From Bacillus altitudinis 41KF2b (GTDB lineage Bacteria; Bacillota; Bacilli; Bacillales; Bacillaceae): a stretch of 64,000 bases of DNA. Each line of letters opens with the position of its first letter. The stretch's first letter is position 1. The notes beneath the pieces are model-generated. The model was not told where the DNA came from. It ran no database searches and saw only the letters and a program-made list of their open reading frames with translations. Location: assembly GCF_000691145.1 (NCBI RefSeq), contig NZ_ASJC01000004.1, positions 124,001 through 188,000 on the forward strand. The letters run 5' to 3'. The translations under genes were made by a program, and so were the position numbers. This document shows positions 1 to 10,573 of the stretch, piece by piece.

Positions 1-94
1 CTTCGTCTTTTAAACCTCTACCCATCCAACGAGCAGATTTTAATGCAGCTGCTTCTGTCACCCGTACTAGTTCCATCGATAAACTTCTTTCCAT
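1..94 (-). CDS. glpX: GlpX class II fructose-1,6-bisphosphatase, N-terminal fragment
   Basis: Only the first 31 codons lie in the window; the gene runs off the left edge. The start [20 protein letters not shown] followed by [11 protein letters not shown] is the typical N-terminus of class II fructose-1,6-bisphosphatases (GlpX/YwjI), gluconeogenic enzymes that dephosphorylate fructose-1,6-bisphosphate. An AGGAGA ribosome binding site precedes the ATG at 94. It lies 32 bp downstream of murAB on the same strand, as in B. subtilis, so the two are probably cotranscribed. The product is inferred from the N-terminus and gene order; the catalytic residues are outside the window. Confidence 0.88.
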   Translation of the reverse strand, partial: MERSLSMELVRVTEAAALKSARWMGRGLKDE

Positions 95-126
95 TTTTGT
101 CCAAATCTCCTCTCACAGTCAAAGCC

Positions 127-1416
127 TTATGAATTTTGAAGTTCTTCTATTTCTTGGTCATTCAGCTTTTCACGCCAGATGGTTGCACCCAAGCCTTCAA
201 GCTTCTCCTCAAGCATACTATATCCTCTGTCTATATGTTCAAGCCCTGTGATTTCGGTCACACCGTCTGCCATTAACCCTGCAACAACGAGACAAGCACC
301 TGCTCGCAGATCACTTGCTTTGACCTTAGCACCTTGAAGCTGCGTTTGACCTGTAATAATGGCAGATCTTCCTTCCACCTTCATGTTAGCACCCATTCGA
401 CGCAATTCGTCAATGTGTTTAAAGCGGGCAGAGTAAATGGTATCTGTCACGACACTCGTGCCTTTCGCTTTTGTTAACAAAGCCGTCATCGGCTGTTGAA
501 GATCGGTCGGAAAGCCCGGATACACAAGGGTTTTGATATCGACAGGCTTGAGTCCTTCATTTCTGCCAACGATCAGCATTTGATCGTTGCTTGTTTCAAT
601 TGTGAATCCCATCTCTCTAAGTTTCGCCGTAATTGATTCTAAATGAGTTGGGATCACATTATCAAGCACAACTTCATCCCCCATCGCTGCACCTGCAATT
701 AAAAATGTACCTGCTTCTATGCGGTCAGGGATGATGGAATGCCTGCAGCCATGAAGAGATTCCACACCTTCGATCCGAATCACATCCGTCCCCGCACCTT
801 TGATTTTAGCTCCCATGCTTGCAAGCAGTGTCGCTACATCAATGATTTCGGGTTCTTTTGCGGCATTTTCAATCACTGTTTTCCCTTCAGCTAGAACGGC
901 TGCCAGCATGATGTTGATGGTCGCACCTACACTGACAACATCAAGATAAATACGGGCTCCGACTAATTTTTCAGCGCGCAAATAAATCGCACCCTGTTCG
1001 TTTGTCACCTCGGCTCCAAGTGCTTCAAAGCCTTTGATATGCTGATCGATCGGTCTAGGTCCTAAGTGACATCCCCCTGGCAATCCAATGACAGCCTGCT
1101 TGAATCTACCGAGCATGGCGCCCATTAAATAATAGGATGCTCGTAGTTTCTTCACTTTCCCATTAGGAAGCGGCATACTGATCATGGAGGCAGGATTGAC
1201 AACCATCTCACCTTTTTCAAACGTGACCTTTCCGCCAATCTCTTCTAACAGATCTCGTAATGTGTCAATATCTGAAATATGCGGAAGGCCTTCAATGGTT
1301 ACTGGAGAATCAGCGAGAATCGTGGCAGGAATCAGTGCCACAGCACTATTTTTCGCACCACTAATATGTACGGTCCCGCGCAAGGGGTCACCGCCGGCAA
1401 TGTTTAACTTTTCCAT
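127..1416 (-). CDS. murAB: UDP-N-acetylglucosamine 1-carboxyvinyltransferase (second MurA paralogue)
   Basis: Cytoplasmic enzyme of the first committed peptidoglycan step: it transfers enolpyruvate from PEP to UDP-GlcNAc. The 429-residue length is normal for the family. The substrate-binding GAKNS motif is at residues 20-24 and the fosfomycin-target loop [11 protein letters not shown] has its catalytic Cys at 116. Bacilli carry two copies; the position between glpX and tal matches B. subtilis murAB (murZ), which is why the second paralogue is called. The ATG at 1416 follows a GGGAG ribosome binding site. No truncation or missing key residue was seen. Confidence 0.95.
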   Translation of the reverse strand: MEKLNIAGGDPLRGTVHISGAKNSAVALIPATILADSPVTIEGLPHISDIDTLRDLLEEIGGKVTFEKGEMVVNPASMISMPLPNGKVKKLRASYYLMGAMLGRFKQAVIGLPGGCHLGPRPIDQHIKGFEALGAEVTNEQGAIYLRAEKLVGARIYLDVVSVGATINIMLAAVLAEGKTVIENAAKEPEIIDVATLLASMGAKIKGAGTDVIRIEGVESLHGCRHSIIPDRIEAGTFLIAGAAMGDEVVLDNVIPTHLESITAKLREMGFTIETSNDQMLIVGRNEGLKPVDIKTLVYPGFPTDLQQPMTALLTKAKGTSVVTDTIYSARFKHIDELRRMGANMKVEGRSAIITGQTQLQGAKVKASDLRAGACLVVAGLMADGVTEITGLEHIDRGYSMLEEKLEGLGATIWREKLNDQEIEELQNS

Positions 1417-1625
1417 ATTTGTCTCCCTTCTTAAAGAAGATCACTGTTGGAGTTATACTGTTTGTGGATGTCGCGCTTTAAAAGGTCTTGTCCAAAATTT
1501 AGCCAATATCAAGAGAAAGAATACAGGTTAAACGAAATTTGTCGGAAGAAAAATAATCGAAGCTTTGCGAGGCTGTGATGTTCTCTTCTTTGCACAAAAC
1601 ATTTCTTAGCGTATTTAAGGAAAAC

Positions 1626-1657
1626 TGCGGCAAACGGATGCGTATCCGTCTGCCACA
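1626..1657 (-). terminator. Terminator downstream of tal
   Basis: An 11-bp stem (ggcaaacggat with atccgtctgcc, one G-T pair) around a 4-nt loop is followed on the minus strand by GCAGTTTTCC. It sits just past the tal stop codon, separating the tal transcript from murAB. The remaining 200 bp up to murAB (1417-1625) presumably hold the murAB promoter, which I could not place. Confidence 0.7.
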
Positions 1658-1662
1658 ATCAC

Positions 1663-2316
<654 letters not shown>

Positions 2317-2369
2317 CTATCAATAAATTGTCTGAAATGTAAATTTGATTGCGCTTTCTCATGATATGG

Positions 2370-2398
2370 AGAAAACCGCCTGTGACTCAGGCGGCTTT
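2370..2398 (-). terminator. Terminator downstream of fbaA
   Basis: The inverted repeat ccgcctg / caggcgg lies directly after the fbaA stop with a TTTTC tail on the minus strand. It should end or attenuate the fbaA transcript before tal. Confidence 0.8.
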
Positions 2399-2412
2399 CG
2401 GTTCTCATCAAA

Positions 2413-3270
2413 TTATGCTTGGTTAGAAGAACCAAATTCACGCATTTTGCCGATAACAGTCGCTTTAATTGCGTCACGAGCTGGTCCAAGATATTTACGT
2501 GGATCATACTCTTCTGTTTTTGCAGCAAGTGTTTCGCGAACTGCTTTCGCAGAAGCAATTTGGTTTTCAGTGTTTACATTGATTTTTGCTGTACCAAGTG
2601 AAATCGCACGCTTGATGTCAGCAGTTGGGATACCTGTTCCGCCGTGAAGAACAAGTGGAAGTCCAGTTGTTTTACCGATTTCTTCCATTTCAGCGAAACC
2701 AAGGTTTGGTTCACCTTTGTATGGACCATGAACTGAACCTAGTGCAGGCGCAAGGCAGTCAATACCAGTACGTTCTACAAGCTCTTGGCACTCTTTTGGA
2801 TCAGCATAAATAACGCCCTCAGCGATGACGTCGTCTTCTTGTCCACCAACAGTTCCAAGCTCAGCTTCTACAGATACACCGTGGAAATGTGCAAGCTCAA
2901 CCACTTTTGCAGTTGTCGCTACGTTCTCATCAAATGGATGGTGAGAAGCATCAATCATCACAGAAGTAAATCCTGCATGAATCGCTTTTGCACAAGATTC
3001 AAAGCTTGAACCGTGATCTAAATGAATCGCAACAGGAACTGTTACATTATATTCTTCGATTAACGCTTTTACCATTGCGACAACTGTTTTGAAGCCGCCC
3101 ATGTAGCGTCCTGCTCCTTCAGATACTCCTAAGATAACTGGAGATTTCTCTTCTTCAGCAGCTTGTAAAATCGCTTGCGTGAATTCTAAGTTATTTAAGT
3201 TAAACTGTCCAACAGCGTAACCTTTTTCCTTTGCGTCTTTCAACATTTCTGTCATTGAAACTAAAGGCAT
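2413..3270 (-). CDS. fbaA: Class II fructose-1,6-bisphosphate aldolase
   Basis: Zinc-dependent glycolytic aldolase that reversibly splits fructose-1,6-bisphosphate to DHAP and glyceraldehyde-3-phosphate. It has 285 residues, the usual Bacillus length. Zn-site motifs are visible: LDHGSS around residues 84-89, VGGQEDD near 140, and the C-terminal HGGTG loop. The ATG at 3270 follows a GGGAGG ribosome binding site. The gene lies in the conserved spo0F-fbaA-tal order. A possible promoter containing a Spo0A box is annotated upstream. Confidence 0.96.
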   Translation of the reverse strand: MPLVSMTEMLKDAKEKGYAVGQFNLNNLEFTQAILQAAEEEKSPVILGVSEGAGRYMGGFKTVVAMVKALIEEYNVTVPVAIHLDHGSSFESCAKAIHAGFTSVMIDASHHPFDENVATTAKVVELAHFHGVSVEAELGTVGGQEDDVIAEGVIYADPKECQELVERTGIDCLAPALGSVHGPYKGEPNLGFAEMEEIGKTTGLPLVLHGGTGIPTADIKRAISLGTAKINVNTENQIASAKAVRETLAAKTEEYDPRKYLGPARDAIKATVIGKMREFGSSNQA

Positions 3271-3391
3271 GATGAAAAATCCTCCCTATGTAGCTAATTT
3301 GCTTACTAAAAAAAGCTCTCCACCCTAGCATGACCAGAATTTCTCGCCATATGTAAACTTTCAAAGTCAGATCGCTTTCTTCTTCTTATCT

Positions 3392-3420
3392 AGAATACCA
3401 ATTATTCGACAAATCGGCAA
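3392..3420 (-). promoter_or_regulatory. Candidate fbaA promoter overlapped by a Spo0A box
   Basis: On the minus strand TTGCCG (3415-3420) and TATTCT (3392-3397) are spaced 17 bp and match the sigma-A hexamers at 4 of 6 positions each. The spacer contains TTTGTCGAATAA, which includes the exact 7-bp 0A core TGTCGAA (3405-3411). The site is about 130 bp upstream of the fbaA start. The match to the 0A core is seen directly; promoter use and Spo0A control are inference. Confidence 0.4.
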
Positions 3421-3448
3421 CAGAATGACTTGATTCAATCATTTCCAT

Positions 3449-3823
3449 CTAGCCATTTGTTTCGAGTGGCAAGTATTCTTTGACCGCATCACGGATTTCA
3501 TCAATATCAAATGGTTTAGCAAAATGCGTTAATGCACCGAGCTCTTTAGACTCTTGAATCATATCTAGTTCGCCATAAGCTGTCATAATGATCACGCGAA
3601 TGTCTTCATCAATTAATTTCATGCGTTTTAAAATCTCAATGCCATCCATTCCGGGAATCTTCATATCAAGCAGGACGAGATTTGGTCTATGGTTTTTCAC
3701 AATATCTAATGCCTGTAGTCCATTAGCGGCTTGAAAGGTTTGATAGCCTTCTTTATGAAACACTTCATTCAGCAATATTCTAATACCGTACTGATCATCG
3801 ACAATTAAAATTTTCTCATTCAT
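3449..3823 (-). CDS. spo0F: Sporulation phosphorelay response regulator Spo0F
   Basis: Single-domain receiver that takes phosphate from sporulation kinases and passes it through Spo0B to Spo0A. The 124 residues contain the acidic pocket DD (9-10), the phosphoacceptor Asp in [10 protein letters not shown] (53, equal to Asp54 of B. subtilis, which has one extra Met), the Thr of IMTAYGE and the Lys of FAKPFD. There is no output domain, as expected. The stop is 178 bp before fbaA. Upstream lie a good sigma-H promoter and a near-consensus 0A box. Divergent from ywjG. Confidence 0.97.
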   Translation of the reverse strand: MNEKILIVDDQYGIRILLNEVFHKEGYQTFQAANGLQALDIVKNHRPNLVLLDMKIPGMDGIEILKRMKLIDEDIRVIIMTAYGELDMIQESKELGALTHFAKPFDIDEIRDAVKEYLPLETNG

Positions 3824-3875
3824 CTGTTACACCCCATTGCTTTCATTTTTCGCCATAAAAAGAGCTGTTGTTAAA

Positions 3876-3904
3876 TAATTCTGTTTGATTTTCACATTTC
3901 CTTT
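3876..3904 (-). promoter_or_regulatory. Sigma-H promoter of spo0F
   Basis: On the minus strand AAAGGAAAT, then 11 bp, then ACAGAATTA fits the sigma-H consensus RnAGGAwww-N11-12-RnnGAATww, 50-80 bp upstream of the spo0F ATG. A near-consensus 0A box (TGTCGTA, 6 of 7, at 3923-3929) lies about 20 bp upstream of the -35, the arrangement expected for Spo0A-activated sigma-H transcription, known for spo0F in B. subtilis. Confidence 0.75.
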
Positions 3905-4003
3905 AATTATAATAGTTTACTTTACGACATTTTCTGAGCATTTTTCCTAATATTCTCTTTATATTCTATTATAAAATGATCTGACAGAAGGAGGAAATGA
4001 GTC

Positions 4004-4534
4004 TTGTTAAAAATTTTCACTACCCAATTATCAGGTATTTTTTCACGTATTGGAGATAAGCAGGCCGAAGCGATCGAAGACGGTGCACGCCTTCTTGCTC
4101 AGGCCGTTGTCAGTGGACATGCCGTGTATTTCCATGGCAAGAATGAACTGGCGGCTGTAGCCTTAGAGGCATCTGAGAGCAAGGAGCCGTTTCCGGGTGC
4201 GAAGGTTCTGCCGCTGGATCAAAAGGAGCGCAGCATACTTCATCCAAGTGACAGGGTGCTTTTATTTTATTCAGATCCAGAAGCTCAAGAGATTCAATCC
4301 CTTGTCAAAGAGCTGCACGAACAAGGCACACCTATTGTCGGTGTCGGCCCTGCACAAAAGGAGACATCATTTATTGAAGAGCATTGTGATGTCCACATTG
4401 ATTTTCAGCTCAAAAAACCACTTGTGCCTGCTGAAGATGGAACAAGGTTCGGCTATCCTGCACTGATGACCTGCTTATATGTCTACCATGCTCTATCGTT
4501 TACTGTGAAAGAAATCGTTGAGGAATATGAATAA
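4004..4534 (+). CDS. ywjG: DUF2529 family protein YwjG
   Basis: A 176-residue soluble protein of unknown biochemical role, homologous to B. subtilis YwjG (DUF2529). It has a sugar-isomerase-like alternating alpha/beta character (e.g. PIVGVGPAQ), which hints at phosphosugar binding but does not prove it. The start is TTG at 4004, nine bases after a strong GGAGG; the ATG at 3997 is out of frame. It is divergent from spo0F and convergent with pyrG, with which it shares a terminator. A reading from family and position only. Confidence 0.82.
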   Translation: MLKIFTTQLSGIFSRIGDKQAEAIEDGARLLAQAVVSGHAVYFHGKNELAAVALEASESKEPFPGAKVLPLDQKERSILHPSDRVLLFYSDPEAQEIQSLVKELHEQGTPIVGVGPAQKETSFIEEHCDVHIDFQLKKPLVPAEDGTRFGYPALMTCLYVYHALSFTVKEIVEEYE

Positions 4535-4537
4535 AAA

Positions 4538-4576
4538 AAACTGCCGAGAAGATGATATTCTCGGCAGTTTTTTGTT
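4538..4576. terminator. Bidirectional terminator between ywjG and pyrG
   Basis: The perfect stem ctgccgaga / tctcggcag is flanked by A7 on the left and T6 on the right, so it can terminate both convergent genes. Confidence 0.92.
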
Positions 4577-6348
<1,772 letters not shown>

Positions 6349-6355
6349 AAAATAC

Positions 6356-6384
6356 ATACTACATAGTTCACTCTGGAAAGTCAA
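6356..6384 (-). promoter_or_regulatory. Sigma-A promoter of pyrG
   Basis: On the minus strand TTGACT (6379-6384), a 17-bp spacer and TAGTAT (6356-6361) lie 7 bp before the GGG start. A small GC hairpin (gtcctg/caggac, 6394-6409) just upstream may be a weak rpoE terminator; it lacks a T tract. Confidence 0.8.
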
Positions 6385-6422
6385 GACGGTTTTGTCCTGT
6401 TTTCAGGACCGGTTTGTGAGGG

Positions 6423-6959
6423 TTATTTGTCTTCCTCATCATCGTCTAAATCGTCTTCATCAATTTCCGTTAAGCCGTCATCATCTTCATCATCATCTTC
6501 GTCGAAGTCTTCTATCTCTTCATCGATTTCTTCATCATCTAGGTCAAGGTCCTCATCGTCTTCAACAAGATCAAGATCTTCTTCAAGCTCGTCGATTTCT
6601 TCTTCCTCTTCAATATCATCGAAGTCTTCTTCAACGACAGCAGCTTTTGTTTTTTTCTTTTTCGCTTTTGTTTTCACAGCTGGCTGAACTTCTTCTTCGA
6701 TTTGATCAACTGGATACCAGCTGCGAAGTCCCCATCTCTGATCACCTAACGAAATAAAGCGGCCATCTATATTTAAGTCTGTATAAAATTGAGCAAGTCG
6801 ATCATCAAGATCAGATTTTTGTATCCCTTGCAAACGGACAATTTCATCTATTAACTCGGAAAACGTAATCGGTGTTTTGCTGTCTCTGAAAATTTCATAA
6901 GCAAGTTCAACTAAAGACATTTGTTTGAGCTGTTCCTGTGAGTATTCTTTCAAACTCAA
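6423..6959 (-). CDS. rpoE: RNA polymerase delta subunit
   Basis: Gram-positive-specific RNA polymerase subunit that speeds enzyme recycling and tunes sensitivity to the initiating NTP. It has 178 residues: a folded N-terminal HARE-HTH-type domain (about 1-95, with YTDLNIDGRFISLGDQRWGL), a short Lys-rich segment (KTKAKKKKTKAA), and an almost wholly Asp/Glu C-terminal tail, the family hallmark. The start is TTG at 6959, nine bases after GGGAG. The complementary strand of the acidic tail gives a spurious poly-Ser frame. It is the last core gene before the accessory island. Confidence 0.95.
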   Translation of the reverse strand: MSLKEYSQEQLKQMSLVELAYEIFRDSKTPITFSELIDEIVRLQGIQKSDLDDRLAQFYTDLNIDGRFISLGDQRWGLRSWYPVDQIEEEVQPAVKTKAKKKKTKAAVVEEDFDDIEEEEEIDELEEDLDLVEDDEDLDLDDEEIDEEIEDFDEDDDEDDDGLTEIDEDDLDDDEEDK

Positions 6960-7441
6960 GGTCAGACACTCCCTTTCTATTACATGTATGTATCCATTTA
7001 TCAGTGAAATAATAAGTATTTATACCTTATTCTTACGACAAACCATACCTCTCATTATAAACAAATTAGGGGAGTTTATGCCACCTTTATTGATGTTAAT
7101 TTTTGATTTTTTCATATGAAGCCAGTCTTTTGCGTTAAATTGGCCTGATTCCTGTGTGTGATATAGTTTTTGCAAGTGTCCCTTCTATGAAAGGCAATGT
7201 TAGGAATGAATACAATAAAGACAATGCACCTGATCGGCTATCGATTGAACGAAGCGATTATCAATCATATAAAAAGGTACACATAAACGGGTTTAAGTCT
7301 ACGTGTACCTTTTTGAAAAACTTCTTGTACATTTTTTTAGATGCATCTTTTCTTAACTTGCACTAATATGGTTTCCCCTTTTTCACAGATCTTGTTTATA
7401 AACTACCTATAAATGCAAGTTCATGCTCTACTTATCATACA
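6960..7441. other. Intergenic spacer between rpoE and the bacteriocin island
   Basis: About 480 AT-rich bases. The left part should carry the rpoE promoter, which I cannot place with confidence. The only clear structure is the hairpin at 7271-7316. Short open frames here have no convincing ribosome binding site or recognisable product. Confidence 0.5.
7271..7316. terminator. Bidirectional terminator ending the bacteriocin operon
   Basis: The arms aaaaaggtacac (7271-7282) and gtgtaccttttt (7303-7314) form a perfect 12-bp stem with A and T tracts on opposite sides. It is the first terminator met by the leftward bacteriocin transcript, about 125 bp past the last gene. Confidence 0.85.
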
Positions 7442-7945
7442 TCACAGTATAGAGAAAATTTCTTTCCCTAAGGAGATTAATGCATCAATGATAAACGGCG
7501 TAGCAAAGAGAATTGATGCTTTCCAGTTCTCTTTTTTGTACTGGAAAAAGAGCAAAATGAGAACAGACCCTATAAGCGCTGTCAACATGTACAACAATAA
7601 GTTATTTATCTGCAAAATCCCCATGCATATTACATTGATAAACATAATGAGGATCTTAGGAATCAGAGCATAGAACAACTTACTCTTAACTTCAGGAGCA
7701 AAGATCATCAATAAGAATTTACCAATTAGATACTGCACTAAAAGGCTTATTGTTGTTAAAGTTGTAGTGATGACAACAATTAGATTCAGCATTGTTTCAT
7801 AGGAGATATCCTCTAACAAAGCTTTCAAATCATCTAGTATAGAAATGTAGCCATTCAACTCAATAGCAAAAGTTACAAAATAATAATTGGCAAAAATAAA
7901 AATGATCAATGATATCAGTGATGTTATTCTTGGACGTTGTTCCAT
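7442..7945 (-). CDS. Small multi-spanning membrane protein of the circular-bacteriocin cluster
   Basis: A 167-residue, very hydrophobic protein with four to five predicted membrane segments. I do not recognise a named family. It is the last gene of the bacteriocin operon; its start at 7945 overlaps the ATPase gene by 22 bp, which implies translational coupling. In known circular-bacteriocin clusters a small membrane protein next to the ATPase contributes to immunity or export, so it is the best candidate for the membrane partner of the ATPase. That role is inferred from position and topology. Confidence 0.7.
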   Translation of the reverse strand: MEQRPRITSLISLIIFIFANYYFVTFAIELNGYISILDDLKALLEDISYETMLNLIVVITTTLTTISLLVQYLIGKFLLMIFAPEVKSKLFYALIPKILIMFINVICMGILQINNLLLYMLTALIGSVLILLFFQYKKENWKASILFATPFIIDALISLGKEIFSIL

Positions 7946-8535
7946 AAAAGCATCCCATCTCCTATACTAATAATGCTTGAATTATCATTTAAGCGTTTAT
8001 TGACCATGCTATGGGAAACATAAATAATGGTTGCGTTTTTTTTAGAAATTTCCACTAACCTTTCAGATAGCATATCTATACTTTCTGAATCGAGCGATGA
8101 CATGGTTTCATCAATTAGTATTGTTTCCCAATCTTTTACGAACACTAAAGATAACCCTACCTTCGCTTTCATACCCGTAGATGCTCTACTATACGAACCA
8201 TCTAGGTTGCCATCAAAAAAATCATTCACATTACACATTTGTTCTTCAGTGGGTGTAATATTAAACGTATTCCACAAGATCTCTAGATTTTCTCTAATCG
8301 TAAATGGGTGAATACCAATAGAGTCCACATTTAAATAAAGAGTCGATTCTTTGTTTATCTCAATAACTCCAGAGTATCTTTTATCTAATCCAGATATCAT
8401 TCTAAGGAGAGTACTTTTACCTGCACCATTTCGGCCTACTAAATGAAAGAGACCCGATGGAATTGAAAAATTCACTTTATCGAGTATCATATTATTTTTG
8501 AATTTCTTCGTACATTCTACAAATTCTAATCCCAC
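7924..8535 (-). CDS. ABC transporter ATP-binding protein of the circular-bacteriocin cluster
   Basis: A 203-residue ATPase subunit. Walker A is GRNGAGKST (about residues 34-42), the signature region is YSRASTGMKAKVGLS, Walker B is TILIDETMSSLD, and the switch histidine is in VSHS. The signature departs from LSGGQ in the way common to bacteriocin-immunity ATPases (S-x-G-M-K). The start is GTG at 8535 after AAGGGG. It corresponds in position to the AS-48D-type ATPases that work with small membrane proteins in secretion and self-protection. Substrate assignment is inferred from the operon. Confidence 0.85.
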   Translation of the reverse strand: MGLEFVECTKKFKNNMILDKVNFSIPSGLFHLVGRNGAGKSTLLRMISGLDKRYSGVIEINKESTLYLNVDSIGIHPFTIRENLEILWNTFNITPTEEQMCNVNDFFDGNLDGSYSRASTGMKAKVGLSLVFVKDWETILIDETMSSLDSESIDMLSERLVEISKKNATIIYVSHSMVNKRLNDNSSIISIGDGMLLWNNVQE

Positions 8536-8574
8536 TTGAATCCCCTTCTCTGTAATATAGAGTCCTCAATAAAA

Positions 8575-9096
8575 TCAGCTATTGTTGATAATGATAGAAA
8601 ATAATAAGGAATCATACCCTTCAATAAAGGCAGCTATTATTAGGATGACTAACGATAGTACATAATAAGGAATCATTTTTTTCATGACCCCTAGAGCAGC
8701 TTTAATTGACTTCGTATAGATTAATGTGAAAAGCACATACTGGCTTATTCCTTGATACAGCAGCATATTTGGGAATTCTAATAAACCATGAGGAATTAAT
8801 TTATCTAAAGCTTCTTGCGCTCCTAACGTCCTAAAACCCATTGTAATAACGAAGGACGAACCTCCGAAATCCATTATTTGAAATAATGGCGAAAATAAAA
8901 AACCCAATAAATACATTCCAAAGTTCGTTAAGTTATGCATCAGGACTACAGACATAAAATCTTGACCCGAAGTTGGCGGGGCTGCTTCAAATAATTCTTT
9001 GTTGACTATGTTTCCAAAATAAATTCCTATACTAATCAGTAATATACAGTAGCTAGAATAGTACCAAAGAAAACATTTGAATCTTTTATGTATCAT
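8575..9096 (-). CDS. SpoIIM/DUF95-family membrane protein of the circular-bacteriocin cluster
   Basis: A 173-residue membrane protein with about five spans. The family motif is clear: PHGLLEFPNMLLYQG in the middle and IAAFIEGY near the C-terminus, matching the PHG..E.P and AA.IEG signatures of SpoIIM/DUF95 proteins. A member of this family is found in nearly every circular-bacteriocin cluster (the AS-48C type) and is needed for maturation or immunity there. It lies 13 bp downstream of the large membrane protein. This gene is the strongest context marker that the neighbouring peptide is a circular bacteriocin. Confidence 0.88.
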   Translation of the reverse strand: MIHKRFKCFLWYYSSYCILLISIGIYFGNIVNKELFEAAPPTSGQDFMSVVLMHNLTNFGMYLLGFLFSPLFQIMDFGGSSFVITMGFRTLGAQEALDKLIPHGLLEFPNMLLYQGISQYVLFTLIYTKSIKAALGVMKKMIPYYVLSLVILIIAAFIEGYDSLLFSIIINNS

Positions 9097-9109
9097 TTTC
9101 CTCCTCTTT

Positions 9110-10243
9110 TCATGAAGTAATAGTAAATATTGTAATGCATATTAGTAATAAAATAGGCAAAGAGAGTTTCAGCAATGTATGTTCATAATCGTTGATTAAT
9201 AGTTCGGTTTTTCTGAAATATACAACCCCAATAAAGATTATTATAGGAATCGACAACATATTTTTAAGATTAATTGAGATATCAGAAGTGTTTACCATTA
9301 CTCCGACTATTCCACATGCGCTTATAAAAATGAGCACAAGACATAGTAAATAAATCGTACTAGATTTAAATCTCTCGTATGGACCTACAATCAAAGAGGC
9401 TTGTAACATTTCAACTCTGGCCTTATCAAGCATGATTTCTTCCTTTTTTGACCCTATTAAGATTTCTAAGATCGTTATAAAATTTATATAGACTAGAATT
9501 AGCGCAGGCAGGTTTTCTACTTTTGTTAAAAGAGATTGGGCAAAATAAGTAAGCACTGAAGCTAAGGTACCTATTAAGACTATTAATATTTTATTGCTAT
9601 TCATATAAGATAAAAATAGATACAGAATATTACCAGATCTATATTTCTTATTAGCACTTTTTAAAAATGAAAGTCCAATTGTCATCGGTATTCTATGAGA
9701 ATTACTTATGTAAACATAAATAAGAAGAGATTGTACTATCTGCAGTATAATAACTGCTTCAAGAGTTGATGTTAAGATATACCAAAATTGCAACAAAAGA
9801 AGTACTCTGTTCATAATATTGAATAAACCCGACAATAATTGAGATGCAAATGAAAGTATTATAACAACAATAGATAGTATAATAATTAAATATTCCTTTT
9901 CTACTAACAAAAAGATTGTAGAGATTAAACAAGCAAGAAGTATTTGAACTGCATATCCTTTTTTCATAGTAAAGAATAAATGTTTCATCAACAATTGTTT
10001 AGAGATAAAGACCAAGCCTGGTTGTTGTCTTCTGTATGGTAATACACAACGATTGATATTAGCTGTAGCTACAATATATATTGAAATAAAAATAAAGTTG
10101 TTCAGGTAAGAGTTAGGAATTATACCACGATAGAAAATAATCCCTACCATAACAATAAAAGAAAAAAGGATCATCCCAATATAATTGAGGTACCCCATTA
10201 TACTTCGATCATACATTTTAAATAGCTTATTTAGTTTGTACAT
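9110..10243 (-). CDS. Large polytopic membrane protein, probable circular-bacteriocin maturation/secretion factor
   Basis: A 377-residue protein with roughly ten hydrophobic segments and no soluble catalytic motif that I can see. Its position immediately after the precursor genes and before the DUF95 gene is that of the large B-type membrane protein of AS-48-like clusters, thought to take part in leader removal, head-to-tail ligation or export. It starts at ATG 10243, eight bases after the stop of the short second precursor, with no strong ribosome binding site of its own, so it may be translationally coupled to that peptide. Function is inferred from cluster layout. Confidence 0.75.
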   Translation of the reverse strand: MYKLNKLFKMYDRSIMGYLNYIGMILFSFIVMVGIIFYRGIIPNSYLNNFIFISIYIVATANINRCVLPYRRQQPGLVFISKQLLMKHLFFTMKKGYAVQILLACLISTIFLLVEKEYLIIILSIVVIILSFASQLLSGLFNIMNRVLLLLQFWYILTSTLEAVIILQIVQSLLIYVYISNSHRIPMTIGLSFLKSANKKYRSGNILYLFLSYMNSNKILIVLIGTLASVLTYFAQSLLTKVENLPALILVYINFITILEILIGSKKEEIMLDKARVEMLQASLIVGPYERFKSSTIYLLCLVLIFISACGIVGVMVNTSDISINLKNMLSIPIIIFIGVVYFRKTELLINDYEHTLLKLSLPILLLICITIFTITS

Positions 10244-10251
10244 AAGTCACT

Positions 10252-10419
10252 TTAACAAGCAGTAGCTTTGGCTTTCCCATGTACAGCCAAAATACCAGCA
10301 TTCCCATTACTAACACCCAACTTTACTGCAATCAAAGAACCTCTACCAACAAATAAAGCAACCATTATAACTGCAAATAACAATGATGAGAATAAGTAAG
10401 TCTTTTTGGGTTTTATCAT
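10252..10419 (-). CDS. Internally deleted second circular-bacteriocin precursor (55 residues)
   Basis: The start is ATG 10419, nine bases after a strong AGGAGG (10429-10434); the longer frame to 10467 lacks one. The peptide has a hydrophobic leader like that of the neighbouring precursor, then GRGSLIAVKLGVS, which aligns with GNGSLIAANLGVS of that precursor. It then jumps to ILAVHGKAKATAC, which aligns with the other's C-terminal ILAIIKKKEKSKAAAF. About 35 residues of the core, including the central helices, are missing in frame. It also ends in Cys rather than an aromatic. It could be a decayed paralogue, or a functional short peptide acting as decoy, regulator or translational coupler. Confidence 0.7.
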   Translation of the reverse strand: MIKPKKTYLFSSLLFAVIMVALFVGRGSLIAVKLGVSNGNAGILAVHGKAKATAC

Positions 10420-10428
10420 CAAAAAATA

Positions 10429-10434
10429 CCTCCT
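10429..10434 (-). promoter_or_regulatory. Strong ribosome binding site fixing the start of the short precursor
   Basis: AGGAGG on the minus strand, nine bases before the ATG at 10419. A site this strong argues that the deleted precursor is still translated, and it rejects the upstream in-frame ATG at 10467. Confidence 0.8.
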
Positions 10435-10531
10435 AATTAATGTTTTATAATAATCCAAAATGGGCATAAAACGTTAAATTAGTTTTAAAATTACCGTTTA
10501 TTCACACATATTCACCATACAATAATATTGG

Positions 10532-10567
10532 AAAAAATCATCTCAATAAAGATTGAGATGATTTTTT
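10532..10567 (-). terminator. Terminator between the bacteriocin precursor and the downstream operon
   Basis: A nearly perfect stem, aaaaaatcatctcaa / ttgagatgatttttt, lies just past the precursor stop, with T6 on the minus strand. It should make the precursor mRNA much more abundant than the maturation and immunity genes, which would depend on read-through or a second promoter. Confidence 0.9.
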
Positions 10568-10573
10568 CTGAGA

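Noticed and set aside
6427..6687. Open frame encoding a poly-serine protein on the plus strand
   Set aside because: It is the complement of the Asp/Glu-rich tail of rpoE; GAT/GAA codons read backwards give Ser/Phe runs. No ribosome binding site.
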